From Prunus persica (lineage: Eukaryota; Streptophyta; Magnoliopsida; Rosales; Rosaceae): a stretch of DNA of 64,000 nucleotides. The notes under the pieces are model-generated. The model did no database searches. It was not told where the DNA came from and worked only from the letters and a program-made list of their open reading frames with translations. The translations under genes were made by a program, and so were the position numbers. Location of the stretch: assembly GCF_000346465.2 (NCBI RefSeq), contig NC_034011.1, forward strand, positions 2,627,508 to 2,691,507, in the 5' to 3' direction. Below, piece after piece: positions 53,754 to 64,000 of the stretch; within the stretch, counting starts at the first letter, position 1, and each line of letters opens with the position of its first letter.

Positions 53754-56145
53754 ATGGCCTCCGAACCTGTCAATGTGAATGAGTTCCAAGAATTGGCTAG
53801 GCAAGCCCTTCCAAAAATGTACTATGATTTCTATACTGGGGGAGCTGAGGACCAGCACACGCTAAAAGAGAATGTTGCAGCATTTCGCCGAATCATGTAA
53901 CGTTTAAACCTGCTCACAAATACTGTAAGATACGTATAATTGTTTGAGTGATTCCTGTGTCTTTCTTACAGGTTGCGGCCTAGAGTTCTTGTAGATGTTA
54001 GTAGAATTGATATGTCAACTACTATATTGGGTTACAACATCTCAGCGCCTATAATGATTGCTCCTACAGCTATGCATCAGTTAGCACACCCTGAAGGTCT
54101 AAATCTTCTTCCCAGAGTTCTCAGTTGAGATTGGTTTCAGACACTAACTTTTACCTGATCTTTATGTTTAATGCAGGAGAGGTTGCCACTGCTAGAGCAG
54201 CAGCTGCGTGCAACACCATAATGGTATTTTTTATGAGTTATTATGACATGTATTGAGCTAATGTGTGTAGTTTGGTATTTGAATTGTAGTGTTTTTCATT
54301 GTAGATTTTGTCGAACATGTCTACCTGCACCGTGGAGGAGGTTGCTTCCAGCTGCAATGCAGTTCGGTTCTTTCAATTATATGTATTTATTCTCTCGTGA
54401 GCTCATTTTAGTTTCGCTAAGCCAAATTTGTTCTTTACAGCAACATTTCTTCTTGTTTCCGCTATATCCTGCCAATCAAAGCTCAAGCTATCAAATGGTA
54501 CCCTTTCTGTAACAGGTTCTCAAGAGACGAGATATATCAGCTCAGATAGTTCACAGAGTTGAAAAAAATGGTTACAAGGCTATTGTCTTAACTGTTGATA
54601 CTCCCAGACTTGGTCGAAGAGAGGCAGACATAAAGAATAGGTTGAGATCATCCTGCTTTTTTTTTCCTTGTTTCTTGATGCTGTGCAATTTATTGCTTTT
54701 GAAGTATAATAGGACAGTAAATTTTCTGTGCAAATCAAGTCGAATATTGTGCGTTGAACTATATATGCATCTCATTTGAAACATGATTGTTACAATTTCT
54801 GCAGAATGGTTGCACCTCAGTTGAGGAATTTTGAAGGCCTTTTATCAACTGAAGTAGACACTGTGAGTGGAATAGTTTTATTGTGAAACTTTTCATTTAA
54901 ATGTGCTATATGTTTCTCAGTTGTATGCATGACACTTTCTCTGCAGGATAAAGGATCAAACTTGGAAGCTTTGATCAAAGGAATCTATGATACTTCTTTG
55001 AGCTGGGAGGTATAAGTCAGTAGACTCCTCTGATTATATGGTCATATGCTTCTATCCCATATGTTTAGAGACCTTTTTACTAAGGCTAATTTCTTTCTTT
55101 CCCTTTCATGGGACTACACTACACTATAAAGATGCATGACTTATACGGATTTTGTTCCGTTGTAACTTTCTTTTGAGATTGAGGCTATAGAATACCCATT
55201 GACTTTATATATCGAATCATATATGCAGGACATAGGATGGTTGAAATCTATTACAAACTTGCCAATTCTAATCAAGGGGGTACTCACTCATGAGAATGGT
55301 AAACATCAACTACTCAAGGCTTATCTTTACCTTTTGCAAATATTATTAACTCATAGAGGGAAAGCTCAATTTACGTATAAAGGAAACTAGACATTACCCT
55401 TACTGAATAGTAGTTGTTCTGCCATTTCAGCAAGAAAGGCTGTGGAAGTAGGTGTTGCTGGGATTGTCGTCTCTAATCATGGAGCCCGTCAATTGGATTA
55501 TACACCTGCCACTATTTCTGTCCTGGAAGAGGTAAAACTCTGTCTCTAATTCATCATTATTCTGGTGTAACTTGTAAGGAGCGAAAAGAATGCAACTTCC
55601 ACTTGCTAAGCTTTTTTAAACCCAAAATAATATTTTGACAGAGTCGTCTTTAGAAGAAACTGTGCCTTTTGCAATAAAAGGGAAGCTTGTTTTTTCATAA
55701 TGGTTATTGCAATGCTTTTTTCTATCACAATTTCAGTTGGCAAAGCTGTAAAAATGTTCAATCATAATCTATCTATAATGTTTTCAGGTGGTTCATGCTG
55801 TTGGAGGAAGAGTTCCCGTTCTTTTTGACGGAGGAGTACGGCGAGGAACAGATGTCTTCAAGGCATTAGCTCTTGGTGCACAAGCTGTCCTTGTAAGATA
55901 TCCACCACACTGTTTAATCATCTAGCATATCAATCTTCTGATATACTCAAATGTAACTGCAGGTTGGAAGGCCTGTTGTCTATGGCCTTGCAGCAAACGG
56001 AGAACGTGGAGTGAGACGAGTCATCGAAATGCTCAAGGATGAGTTTGAGCTCACTATGGCCCTTTCTGGCTGCCCCAGTGTTAAGGATATTACCAGGAGC
56101 CATGTGACAACTACAGAATTTGATAAGCCACGTTCGATGCTATAA
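53754..56145 (+). CDS. GLO4: Peroxisomal (S)-2-hydroxy-acid oxidase (glycolate-oxidase family, GLO4/HAOX type)
   Basis: Eleven exons, 53754-53896, 53972-54096, 54177-54223, 54305-54382, 54516-54640, 54805-54862, 54947-55009, 55229-55298, 55431-55531, 55788-55892 and 55963-56145, join in frame to 365 residues, the family length. It is an FMN-dependent oxidase with a TIM-barrel fold. Visible motifs are [17 protein letters not shown] (active-site Tyr), [24 protein letters not shown] (second Tyr), [23 protein letters not shown] (Lys), [10 protein letters not shown] (catalytic His and substrate-binding Arg) and [20 protein letters not shown] (FMN phosphate). [19 protein letters not shown] favours the long- or medium-chain hydroxy-acid oxidase branch over photorespiratory glycolate oxidase. 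The C-terminus SML is a peroxisome-targeting tripeptide. It is the working member of a tandem pair. Confidence 0.92.
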
Positions 56146-56149
56146 TTTT

Positions 56150-58040
56150 CTTTTAGAAGCGTCAAAACAATATTCTGCAGAGAGATGAATGAGAACGACT
56201 GCACATTGTTATTCTTGTCTCTCATATTGTAATTCAACTTTATTAAACTGTGATCACAATGTTAACGTATGTGATAGTGTGAGTGATAGCACTTTCATGC
56301 CGAAGTTAAATAGTCATTGAGAAAATAAATAAAATGAAGAACAATAAATTTATTTATACAATCCAATCCAATTAGACATTGTTCCTAAGCACAGTGAAAT
56401 GATGCAATTGTCCCCCGTTTTGCTGTTACTCAGCCTCTTTTTTCCCAATAGCACAGTAAAATGTCCAAACTGCCATACAATAAAACTTTTCTTCCCGTTT
56501 GGGGCCTTCAATTCTCGTTTGGGGTGGCGCGTTGTGAATCTCACCCTTCTTTTAGTCTTCATCTCATCGATTTGTTCGTTGGTTGAGAGATTTTTCATCA
56601 TTTTGTAGAGTATTGGTCTAAAAGATCTTCCATCTTTGTTGGCTGCAAGTTCTTGCATCGTTTGTCTTCAAGTTTGCATTCCATCAACTTTTTAACAAAT
56701 TAATGACTTGCTGATGGGTTGCTGAGCAAACTGTTGAATCCTTTAATTCTTTGCTCAAATTGGTTCCTAGAACGAGTCAGTGATAGGTTTAGAAGATAAG
56801 CCTTTAAGAACAATGGTTGTTGGCATATGAGAGTTTATTTTCTCCTACTGAGCAAACAGTTTTATTCTCCGTTTTAGAAACACTTGCTTTCGTCCCCCAA
56901 CAAAAGCAATCAATTCATCAACTGTTGTTGGGGTTACTCTAAATTGTGTAATGATCTATTGTTGTTAATATTTGTTTTTTATTATTTTTTGTTTTTATGC
57001 TCATATGTTTTTGTACTAACTTTGTGTAATATATATTCATTTGGTGATTTCATGTTAGAGATGTTAAAAACTGTGTTAATAGCTATTTGATGTGCCAATA
57101 TATGAATATGAATGAACATGTGGAGATAGAGAGAAAGAGAGACCAACTTAATGACGCTGATGACTGCTGGAGAGAGAAAAAACAAAGGAGAATAGTATAT
57201 GTAAAAAGTTTCTTTTTTTTATTGGAATTATGATTTGGATATGTGGTAGGATTGATTTTTGATTGAATTGATGAACTGAGTATGTGTTATATTAAAGATT
57301 TGACTATGGTTATGAGCTAGACATGTTCAAGATTTAGTATTTTTTTTTAAAGCAAATTTATGAATTTTGCATGTATTATTTGTTAACCAAACTTTTGTAG
57401 TGTGCATTGTCTTTAATTCGTATATACTTTCTTGGCTGAATGTTAAATGACTTACTCTGTTTCATACATTAGGATTGCTCGTTTAATCATATAGTTGTGA
57501 GCCATGTCAAATTTAAGTTTATCCGTTTCTAATTTTTAAAGGCAGAAGTTATGATGCATGGTAAATTTGTAGTTCAATTGTTTCATTTCTGTTTTTGAGT
57601 ATTTGGAAGTCATTGTTTAGACTGTTGTAAAGTTTGATGATTTGTAGCATCAGTGATTACAGAGATTGACCAAACATTTATTACCATCCATATTTTTGTC
57701 TTTAGTTTTTCCTTTTGTATTTCCTAGAAATTGATTTTAGTCAGAAATTTTGATTTCCATTTAAAAAGGTTTGTTCTAGAAAATACAAAATCCAAATACT
57801 ATGAAGTGTGCACAGGAGAAGATCCTCTTTTTTCTTTTCCAAAATATTAATAAGTCTATTGTATTAATATGATGTTTCATACCCCCAACTTATCTTTTAT
57901 AGTTAATCTTCCCTTTGTGTTTTGCAAGCTTGAGTCATTGGGTATTATTGTTACAATTGTTTTCTTGGTCTTGGGAATCTTATTCCAGTATTTAAACTTC
58001 ACTGTAGATTCATTGAGTCATTGAGTTGACAACTGGGATT
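56150..58040. other. Intergenic spacer 3' of the hydroxy-acid oxidase gene
   Basis: AT-rich. A minus-strand frame at 56350-56658 (starting MQELAANKDGRSFRPILY) has no recognisable domain and no splice context, and is not called a gene. No RNA or element ends were seen. Confidence 0.35.
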
Positions 58041-58047
58041 TGGGGCT

Positions 58048-58197
58048 ACCCATTTGTGCATTTGGTAAAGATGGTTGAAATCTGATTACTAAATATATAA
58101 GCAATTTACAGAAAGGGTTTATTGTATATACTCTTTTCGTGGCTGCAGAGAAACTTTTGCTTCTTTTTTCGTTTAAATAAGGCAATACCCACATAGT
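58048..58197 (+). repeat. Direct repeat copy 1 (~150 bp)
   Basis: CCCATTTGTGCATTTGGTAA..CTAAATATATAAGCAATTTACAGAAAGGGTTT..TTTAAATAAGGCAAT is repeated at about 59308-59447. The Copia LTR begins exactly after the second copy's AAGGCAA. Confidence 0.75.
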
Positions 58198-58364
58198 TTT
58201 TCATTGTTCATAGCTTCTTTCCCCACCCAATTTCTCTATATTAAGTGCTAGTTCATTGTGTCGAATTTGGGGACAGTTTCTTTTTCTCCTGGTTGTCTTC
58301 AACTACAAGTCGATTGCAAAAAAAGTATATTAGCTTGTAAACTTAGTATCCTCCAAGTATAATG

Positions 58365-58970
58365 ACTGGCCTGGATAGGGATCCTGTTCAGGGCCTATAC
58401 CTCAATCTTCGAGGTGAAAAGTACCTCGTAGAAGATCTGCACACTAAGAATAACTATTAGGATTGGAGCGAACTGGGGGTGATCCCAGTTATACTCCCTT
58501 CAATGATTAAGTCAGATGTGTTTATCAGGTGAGGAGAAAGGATATAGGGTTTACTTAGTGAGAATATTTATTACCTTTGTCCAGAGATAGGTGCGGGGTA
58601 TTTATAGGGGGTAGAAGGGGAGACCAATATATTTTATGGAAGAGATCTTTTTCTCTATCCCCATTAAGTTGAGTTACATTTAATGTTCTGTTTTTGATCA
58701 TCCTACTTCCTAACAGGGATCAGGTGGCGAAGTGACAGGTGGACAAGAATGAGAGGTGTATTAAATGATACATCTCCATCATCAGCCTGTTCATCCGGAA
58801 ATTGAAGGATAAGGATGGAATGTGCATCAACCGACCTTTCTTGCCTGCCAGGTTGTCCCATTTAATGCATCTCTAGTTGGTCATGGTGCCATAGTGGTCG
58901 GGTCGGTTCCTGAATACATGATCGGCTCAGTATAAAGGTGTCTTAGCCTATCGCGTCATATGGTATCTTC
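58365..58970. repeat. LTR-like fragment
   Basis: Contains TACCTCAATCTTCGAGGTGA, AATGATTAAGTCAGATGTGT, TTTGTCCAGAGATAGGTGCG and GGGTATTTATAGGGGGTAGA, a promoter-like layout seen in plant Gypsy-type LTRs. It lies between the two 150-bp direct repeats. Ends and target duplication were not identified. Confidence 0.35.
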
Positions 58971-59307
58971 TGAGGGGCTCATAGTGATAGTATGAGCCAT
59001 TAACATAGCTCATCTTCTAAAATATGATTTTTTTTTTTTTCCGAACATATTTTACAATGCAATTAGGTTCATATCCTTTTGTCCAAAAGACGACCCAATA
59101 TGTTTGACTTTAAAGATTCTATGCTACATTAATTTTTGTAGTTCACTCAAGTGGTATATGTATACTTCAATTCTTCCCAATTCTAATATTTAGTTGCTGC
59201 AAATTTCAGTTCATATTAAGAAACATGGCTTTTTTGGGAAAGATGAGTGAAATGTGAGAAAGATGAGCAAATCTGGGAAAGAATAGTGAACTATGCTACA
59301 AATTCTA

Positions 59308-59447
59308 CCCATTTGTGCATTTGAGAAAGATGAGTGAAATGTGGTTGCTAAATATATAAAGAATTTACGGAAAGGGTTTAAGGTCTGTATTCTTTTTGTA
59401 GCTGCATAATATAAACTTTTGTTTCCTTTTTTCTTTAAATAAGGCAA
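59308..59447 (+). repeat. Direct repeat copy 2 (~140 bp), interrupted by the Copia LTR
   Basis: Matches 58048-58197. Homology ends at AAGGCAA, where the Copia 3' LTR starts, while copy 1 continues TACCCACATAG. This shows the insertion point. Confidence 0.75.
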
Positions 59448-60039
59448 TGTAGGAAATAATAGTGCTAAAATGCTATAAAATAAACAAATAAACACTACAA
59501 ACAAAACAAATTTTTACAACAGTAGTATGTAATTAAAAGAACCTTAATTGAGTCGAGGCAAGTGTTAGACACTCTGACCTTAAGACGAATTACGCCCCAC
59601 ACTGGTGCTTATGGTTCACTAGCGTTCGCCTCCCAGGATACAACGACTCCCCTCCTTATGAAAGAAGCACTGCAATTCACAAGGAACTTTGAACCAAAAT
59701 TATGCAGGAAACTCTCTTTATGCAAACTCTAATGCTCTCTATATATGAAAGTATGTATCTAGAGAATTGATTGAATTAATAAAAACTGCAGGAGGATTGC
59801 TCTATTTATAGATGATGAAATACCCTTTCCAAAAAGGTATCCCAATCTGAAAAGGCAAACAGTGCATCCTTTGGTCTTGAAGAGTTGTCACCCCAAACAA
59901 TGTATCCCTTAGTTTGAAGAGTTGTCACCCCCCAATTGAAGATGTCTTTACCCAAGGGTCATGTCTTTAACCCAATGGATTTTATTAATTTCCATTCAAA
60001 TAGAAAATTAATATTTAATATAATATTAAATTTCTCACA
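59448..60039 (-). repeat. 3' LTR of a Copia retrotransposon (minus strand)
   Basis: On the minus strand the LTR starts TGTGAGAAATTTAATATTAT and ends CACTATTATTTCCTACA, with TG...CA ends and about 592 bp. A TATA-like CTATAAATAGAGC lies inside it. The polypurine tract (minus-strand ATGTGGGGGAT) directly borders it at 60040-60050. The other LTR is beyond the right edge. Expected target duplication is GGCAA (59443-59447). Confidence 0.8.
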
Positions 60040-60621
60040 ATCCCCCACATGAATGGAAATTAGTTTCAACAATATGCAAATGATAATGCAGACTTAAAGA
60101 GAGTTCCTATTAGAAGAATATGGCATCTGGATAGGTAGCTTTTGGCTTTGAACCTTCCATAGTGAAGTACTATCGGATTTACTTGGCTAATCAGTGAACG
60201 TGATGTCTTGAACTGTTCAGCCGTTTGTGTAAACCCAGACAATAATACTCACACAATACCCTTCTAGACATATCTGGTTCGATCGGTTGTGCCCGTTTTG
60301 GCCCTGAGCAACTCCTGGCATTCATAAGTGCTTTAGAGAATTTAGCCCTAAAAATTCTCATGGAAACGGCCCTATTTCACACTTATATAGGTGATTTCCT
60401 ATTGGTAATATCTTCTCATATCTTACTCGGATAATCAAGGTATAGGAATCATTAAAAGCATAGCTTAACCTAAACACATTTCATACAACACTGTATCATC
60501 ATAGGATATGGGTAGGAGAATATATCTCTTCAGTGTTATTTTTGAGTTATCATAATTTAGTTGTCCCTTTTGAACCTAGATCTTGGGATCTCCAGTCAAC
60601 TAGGTTGGGTTTCCACTATGA
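60040..60621 (-). other. 3' non-coding region of the Copia element with polypurine tract
   Basis: About 580 bp between the pol stop codon and the LTR. It has the polypurine tract at its LTR-proximal end and no frame. Confidence 0.7.
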
Positions 60622-63600
60622 CTACTCATTTGACATGGGCTTTAACCCCATTCCCCTCGATGATCTATAAACTTGTTCTCCGTTCAAACCTTTAGTAAAT
60701 GGATCCGCCAAATTATCTCTTGACTTTATGTAGTCAATGGTAATTATTCCACTGGAGAGCAGTTGCTTAACGGTGTTGTGTCTTCGACGTATATGTCGAG
60801 ACTTGCCGTTGTACATATTGTTTTGTGCCCTTGCAATTGTAGATTGACTATCACAATGTATACATATAGCAGGCACAGGTTTTGGCCAACATGGAATAAC
60901 TTCTAAGAAATTACGTAGCCATTCAGCTTCCTCACCAGCTTTATCTAATGCTATGAACTCAGATTCCATAGTAGATCTAGCTATAATAGTTTGCTTAGTA
61001 GATCTCCATGATATAGCCGCACCTCCAATTGTAAAGACATATCCACTTGTAGAATTGGAGTCTTTAGTATCAGATATCCAATTAGCATCACTATATCCTT
61101 CAAGTACAGCTGGATATCTTGTATAATGCAATCCAACATTTTTGGTGTATCTTAAGTATCTTAGAACTCTGACTATAGCTTTCCAATGATCCCTTCCAGG
61201 ATTACTAGTGTATCTGCTTAATTTATTAACAGAGTAAGCTATATCAGGCCTTGTGCAATTCGTAAGATACATGAAACTACCAATAATACGAGCATATTCT
61301 ATTTGTGATACACCATGACCTATATTCTTCACAAGATTAAGACTTGGATCATAAGGAGTTCTTACTGGACTAGTATCATACTTGCTAAACTTCGCAAGTA
61401 TTTTCTCAATATAATGTGATTGGGATAAAACTAGTCCATCAGATGTTCTAGAAATTTTAATTCCTAGAATCACATCTGCTACTCCCAAATCTTTCATGTC
61501 AAAAGTTTTGGTCAACATTTTCTTGGTAGATTTAATCATCCCAATATTGCTACCAATAATTAACATATCATCAACATAAAGACAAATAATGACAAAACCA
61601 TCTTGAGTGCTTTTCATATAAACACATTTATCACACTCATTGATCTTGAAACCATTTGACATTAATGCATTGTCAAATTTCAGATGCCATTGTTTTGGTG
61701 CTTGCTTTAACCCGTACAAGGACTTAACAAGCTTACATACTTTCTTTTCTTGTCCAGGAACAATAAACCCTTCAGGTTGTTCCATATAAATTTCCTCATC
61801 TAAATCACCATTTAGAAAGGCCGTTTTCACATCCATTTGATGTATCTCAAGGTTATGCAATGCTGCAATTGCAATTAACATTCTTATTGATGTTATTCTC
61901 GTAACTGGTGAATATGTGTCAAAATAATCCAATCCTTCTTTTTGTTTATAACCTTTGACAACAAGCCTTGCCTTATATTTGTCAATTGATCCATCAGCTT
62001 TCATCTTTCTCTTAAAAATCCATTTATAACCCAATGGTTTATTTCCAGGAGGAAGATCCACAAGTTCCCAAGTGTGATTCTGCATGATGGATTCAACTTC
62101 GGCATTAATAGCCTCTTTCCATAAAAGAGCTTCAGGAGAAGTCATGGCTTCTTTGTAAGTTTGAGGCTCATTTTCTAACAAATAAGTTAGAAACTCAGGA
62201 CCAAAGGATTTGGTTGTCTTAGCTCTCTTACTACGCCTGGGTTCATATCCAGGTTCTGGTTCTGCAGTCTCTTGGTCTATATTTTCTTGATGACTTTCTT
62301 GGTTATCGCTATTAACAGCATCTAAGGTTCTTTTAAGTGTATTTCTTTCTTGTGCATCCTTATAAGGAAATACATTTTCAAAGAAAGATACATTCCTTGA
62401 TTCAATAATCGTATTCACATGTACATCTAATATATCAGATTTGTGTACAAGGAAACGATATGCACTACTGTTAATGGCATAACCGATAAATATACAGTCA
62501 ATAGTTTTGGGTCCTATCTTAACCTTTTTAGGGGTTGGAACCGCAACTTTAGCTAGACACCCCCACACTTTCAAGTATTTATAGGAAGGCTTGTGACCTT
62601 TCCATAACTCATAAGGTGTTTTGTCTAACTTTTTATGAGGCAATTTGTTGAGAATGTAATTAGCAGAAAGTAAAGCTTCCCCCCACAAATTCTGGGGTGC
62701 TCCAGAACTTACTAGCAATGCATTCATCATTTCTTTTAAAGTACGATTTTTGCGTTCAGCAATACCATTTTGCTGAGGTGAGTATGGGGCAGTAGTTTGG
62801 TGAATAATTCCGTGTTGGGAACAAAACTCACCAAAAGGTGATTCATATTCACCACCTCTATCACTTCTTAATATCTTTATTTTCCTGCTAAGTTGATTCT
62901 CAACTTCACTTTTATAATGTTTGAACATTTCTATGGCCTTATCTTTGCTTCTTAGCAAATATACTTGACAATATCTTGTACAATCATCAATAAAAGTAAT
63001 AAAATACTTTTTACCACCTCTAGTTTGTACAAATTTCAAGTCACAAATATCACTGTGAATTAATTCTAGAGGTTCTGTACTTCTTTCTATAGACTGGAAT
63101 GATGATCTAGTTAGTTTTGCTTCAACACAGGTTTCACATTTATTATGGAAATCAATATGAAACTTAGGTATTAGTTCCATGTTAATTAATTGACGCAATT
63201 TGTCATAATTAACATGCCCTAATCTTCCATGCCACAAATCAGATAACTCAAGCATATAAGCAGAACTAACTTTATTATTATTAACTTTGTGTACAATAGT
63301 CATTACATTCATCTTGAAGAGTCCATCAGTAAGGTACCCTTTCCCCACATACATTCCATTCTTTGTAAGTACAAACTTATCAGACTCAAAGACTAGTTTG
63401 AACCCATTCTTGCTAAGCAGTGATCCAGAAACCAAGTTCTTTCGGATCTCAGGGACGTGAAGTACATTATTGAGAGTGACTTCCTTTCCAGATGTCATCT
63501 TTAGAACTATTTTCCCTTGGCCATGAATTTTGGAGGTGGAGGAGTTTCCCATGAATAAAGGCTCTCCTTGATCATTTGCTGCATAGGTAGAAAACATCTT

Positions 63601-64000
63601 CCTTTCAGAACATATGTGGCGTGTAGCTCCAGTATCCACCCACCATTCCTTGGTGTTGCCCACCAAGTTCACTTCAGACACAACTGCAGAAAGATTAATA
63701 TCTGACAAGTCAGTTGAAAGCTTGTCTTCTTCAGTCATGTGTGCCTCAGTCTTGCCCTTTTTCTTTTGGTTGCCTTGTCCATTTCTACTTCGGCAATCCA
63801 CAGCTCGATGGCCTTGCTTATTGCAATTGAAACACTTTCCCTTAAACTCCTTGGATTTCTTGGAGTTCCCTTGACTTGAACCTTCTCCAGAGTGCTTCCT
63901 CTTCTTGTTATTTCTTGACTCTTTTTCCACTATGTTAGCCTTAGCTTCCATTATGGATCCAGACTTTTTGTCAGCACGGCGATTGTCCTCTTCGATCCTT
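60622..64000 (-). CDS. Copia gag-pol polyprotein, 5' end beyond the window
   Basis: One uninterrupted minus-strand frame with stop at 60622. It is open through the window edge, and residues before the first in-window ATG also read through, so the start is outside. Domain order: CCHC knuckle of Gag ([14 protein letters not shown]), protease ([12 protein letters not shown]), GAG-pre-integrase ([13 protein letters not shown]), integrase D-D-E ([31 protein letters not shown]), reverse transcriptase ([35 protein letters not shown]) and RNase H ([24 protein letters not shown]). Integrase before RT defines Copia. About 1125 residues are visible without frameshift or stop, so the element may be young. 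Confidence 0.95.
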   Translation of the reverse strand, partial: RIEEDNRRADKKSGSIMEAKANIVEKESRNNKKRKHSGEGSSQGNSKKSKEFKGKCFNCNKQGHRAVDCRSRNGQGNQKKKGKTEAHMTEEDKLSTDLSDINLSAVVSEVNLVGNTKEWWVDTGATRHICSERKMFSTYAANDQGEPLFMGNSSTSKIHGQGKIVLKMTSGKEVTLNNVLHVPEIRKNLVSGSLLSKNGFKLVFESDKFVLTKNGMYVGKGYLTDGLFKMNVMTIVHKVNNNKVSSAYMLELSDLWHGRLGHVNYDKLRQLINMELIPKFHIDFHNKCETCVEAKLTRSSFQSIERSTEPLELIHSDICDLKFVQTRGGKKYFITFIDDCTRYCQVYLLRSKDKAIEMFKHYKSEVENQLSRKIKILRSDRGGEYESPFGEFCSQHGIIHQTTAPYSPQQNGIAERKNRTLKEMMNALLVSSGAPQNLWGEALLSANYILNKLPHKKLDKTPYELWKGHKPSYKYLKVWGCLAKVAVPTPKKVKIGPKTIDCIFIGYAINSSAYRFLVHKSDILDVHVNTIIESRNVSFFENVFPYKDAQERNTLKRTLDAVNSDNQESHQENIDQETAEPEPGYEPRRSKRAKTTKSFGPEFLTYLLENEPQTYKEAMTSPEALLWKEAINAEVESIMQNHTWELVDLPPGNKPLGYKWIFKRKMKADGSIDKYKARLVVKGYKQKEGLDYFDTYSPVTRITSIRMLIAIAALHNLEIHQMDVKTAFLNGDLDEEIYMEQPEGFIVPGQEKKVCKLVKSLYGLKQAPKQWHLKFDNALMSNGFKINECDKCVYMKSTQDGFVIICLYVDDMLIIGSNIGMIKSTKKMLTKTFDMKDLGVADVILGIKISRTSDGLVLSQSHYIEKILAKFSKYDTSPVRTPYDPSLNLVKNIGHGVSQIEYARIIGSFMYLTNCTRPDIAYSVNKLSRYTSNPGRDHWKAIVRVLRYLRYTKNVGLHYTRYPAVLEGYSDANWISDTKDSNSTSGYVFTIGGAAISWRSTKQTIIARSTMESEFIALDKAGEEAEWLRNFLEVIPCWPKPVPAICIHCDSQSTIARAQNNMYNGKSRHIRRRHNTVKQLLSSGIITIDYIKSRDNLADPFTKGLNGEQVYRSSRGMGLKPMSNE

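Noticed and set aside
56350..56658. Minus-strand 102-codon frame (MQELAANKDGRSF...)
   Set aside because: No family similarity and AT-rich surroundings; likely chance.
61000..63951. Virus-derived sequence
   Set aside because: Domain order, LTR and polypurine tract identify an ordinary Copia retrotransposon; no envelope or viral-specific gene is seen.

Overview
The window is nuclear DNA of a flowering plant. Genes have many short exons with GT-AG introns, AT-rich spacers, LTR retrotransposons, MITEs and SINE-like repeats. The gene set and repeat style fit a woody eudicot, most likely Rosaceae (Prunus/Malus type); that placement is an inference.

Layout. 0-1.1 kb: the 5' end of a minus-strand U5 snRNP GTPase gene (CLO/GFA1 type), with an NBS-LRR fragment in its 5' UTR intron. 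1.3-6.7 kb: gene-poor, with a solo-LTR candidate and a broken subtilase C-terminus. 6.8-12.6 kb: a nine-exon full-size ABCB transporter with a long His-rich N-terminal extension. 14.1-16.6 kb: a DUF936 gene. 19.6-22.6 kb (minus): an AlkB-like 2OG-Fe(II) dioxygenase with an RGG-type repeat N-terminus encoded by a minisatellite. 24.5-27.0 kb: SEC22. 28.3-31.8 kb (minus): a 13-exon KAS II-like plastid fatty-acid synthase whose first catalytic His reads as Tyr. 33.1-36.4 kb: a repeat block with about twenty palindromes of the type TATAGCCG-NN-CGGCTATA inside a long foldback. 36.7-39.8 kb: a SAP plus CCCH-finger gene whose splice-donor choice decides whether the finger is read. 40-40.7 kb: nested MITEs.

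41.9-56.1 kb holds a tandem pair of (S)-2-hydroxy-acid oxidase genes. The first is dead (1-bp frameshift plus loss of about four exons). The second is complete with a peroxisomal C-terminus. Between them lie a GC-rich tandem array, a young non-autonomous copia-like element (LTRs differ at 1 of 260 positions, 5-bp target duplication) and a 5.3-kb array built as E-F-E-F-E. There E is a ~740-bp inverted-repeat element and F a ~1.5-kb segment carrying a plastid 16S rDNA fragment; the whole array is bounded by a perfect 9-bp target duplication. 59.4-64 kb: the 3' LTR and an uninterrupted gag-pol frame of a minus-strand Copia element that runs off the window.

The genes are ordinary neighbours rather than a pathway; I see no dedicated gene system. 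The most unusual items are the composite E-F array, the foldback palindrome array, the KAS II His-to-Tyr change, the His-rich ABCB extension, and the splice choice in the SAP-CCCH gene. Exon boundaries were placed by hand from GT/AG sites and reading-frame continuity, without transcripts or database searches.
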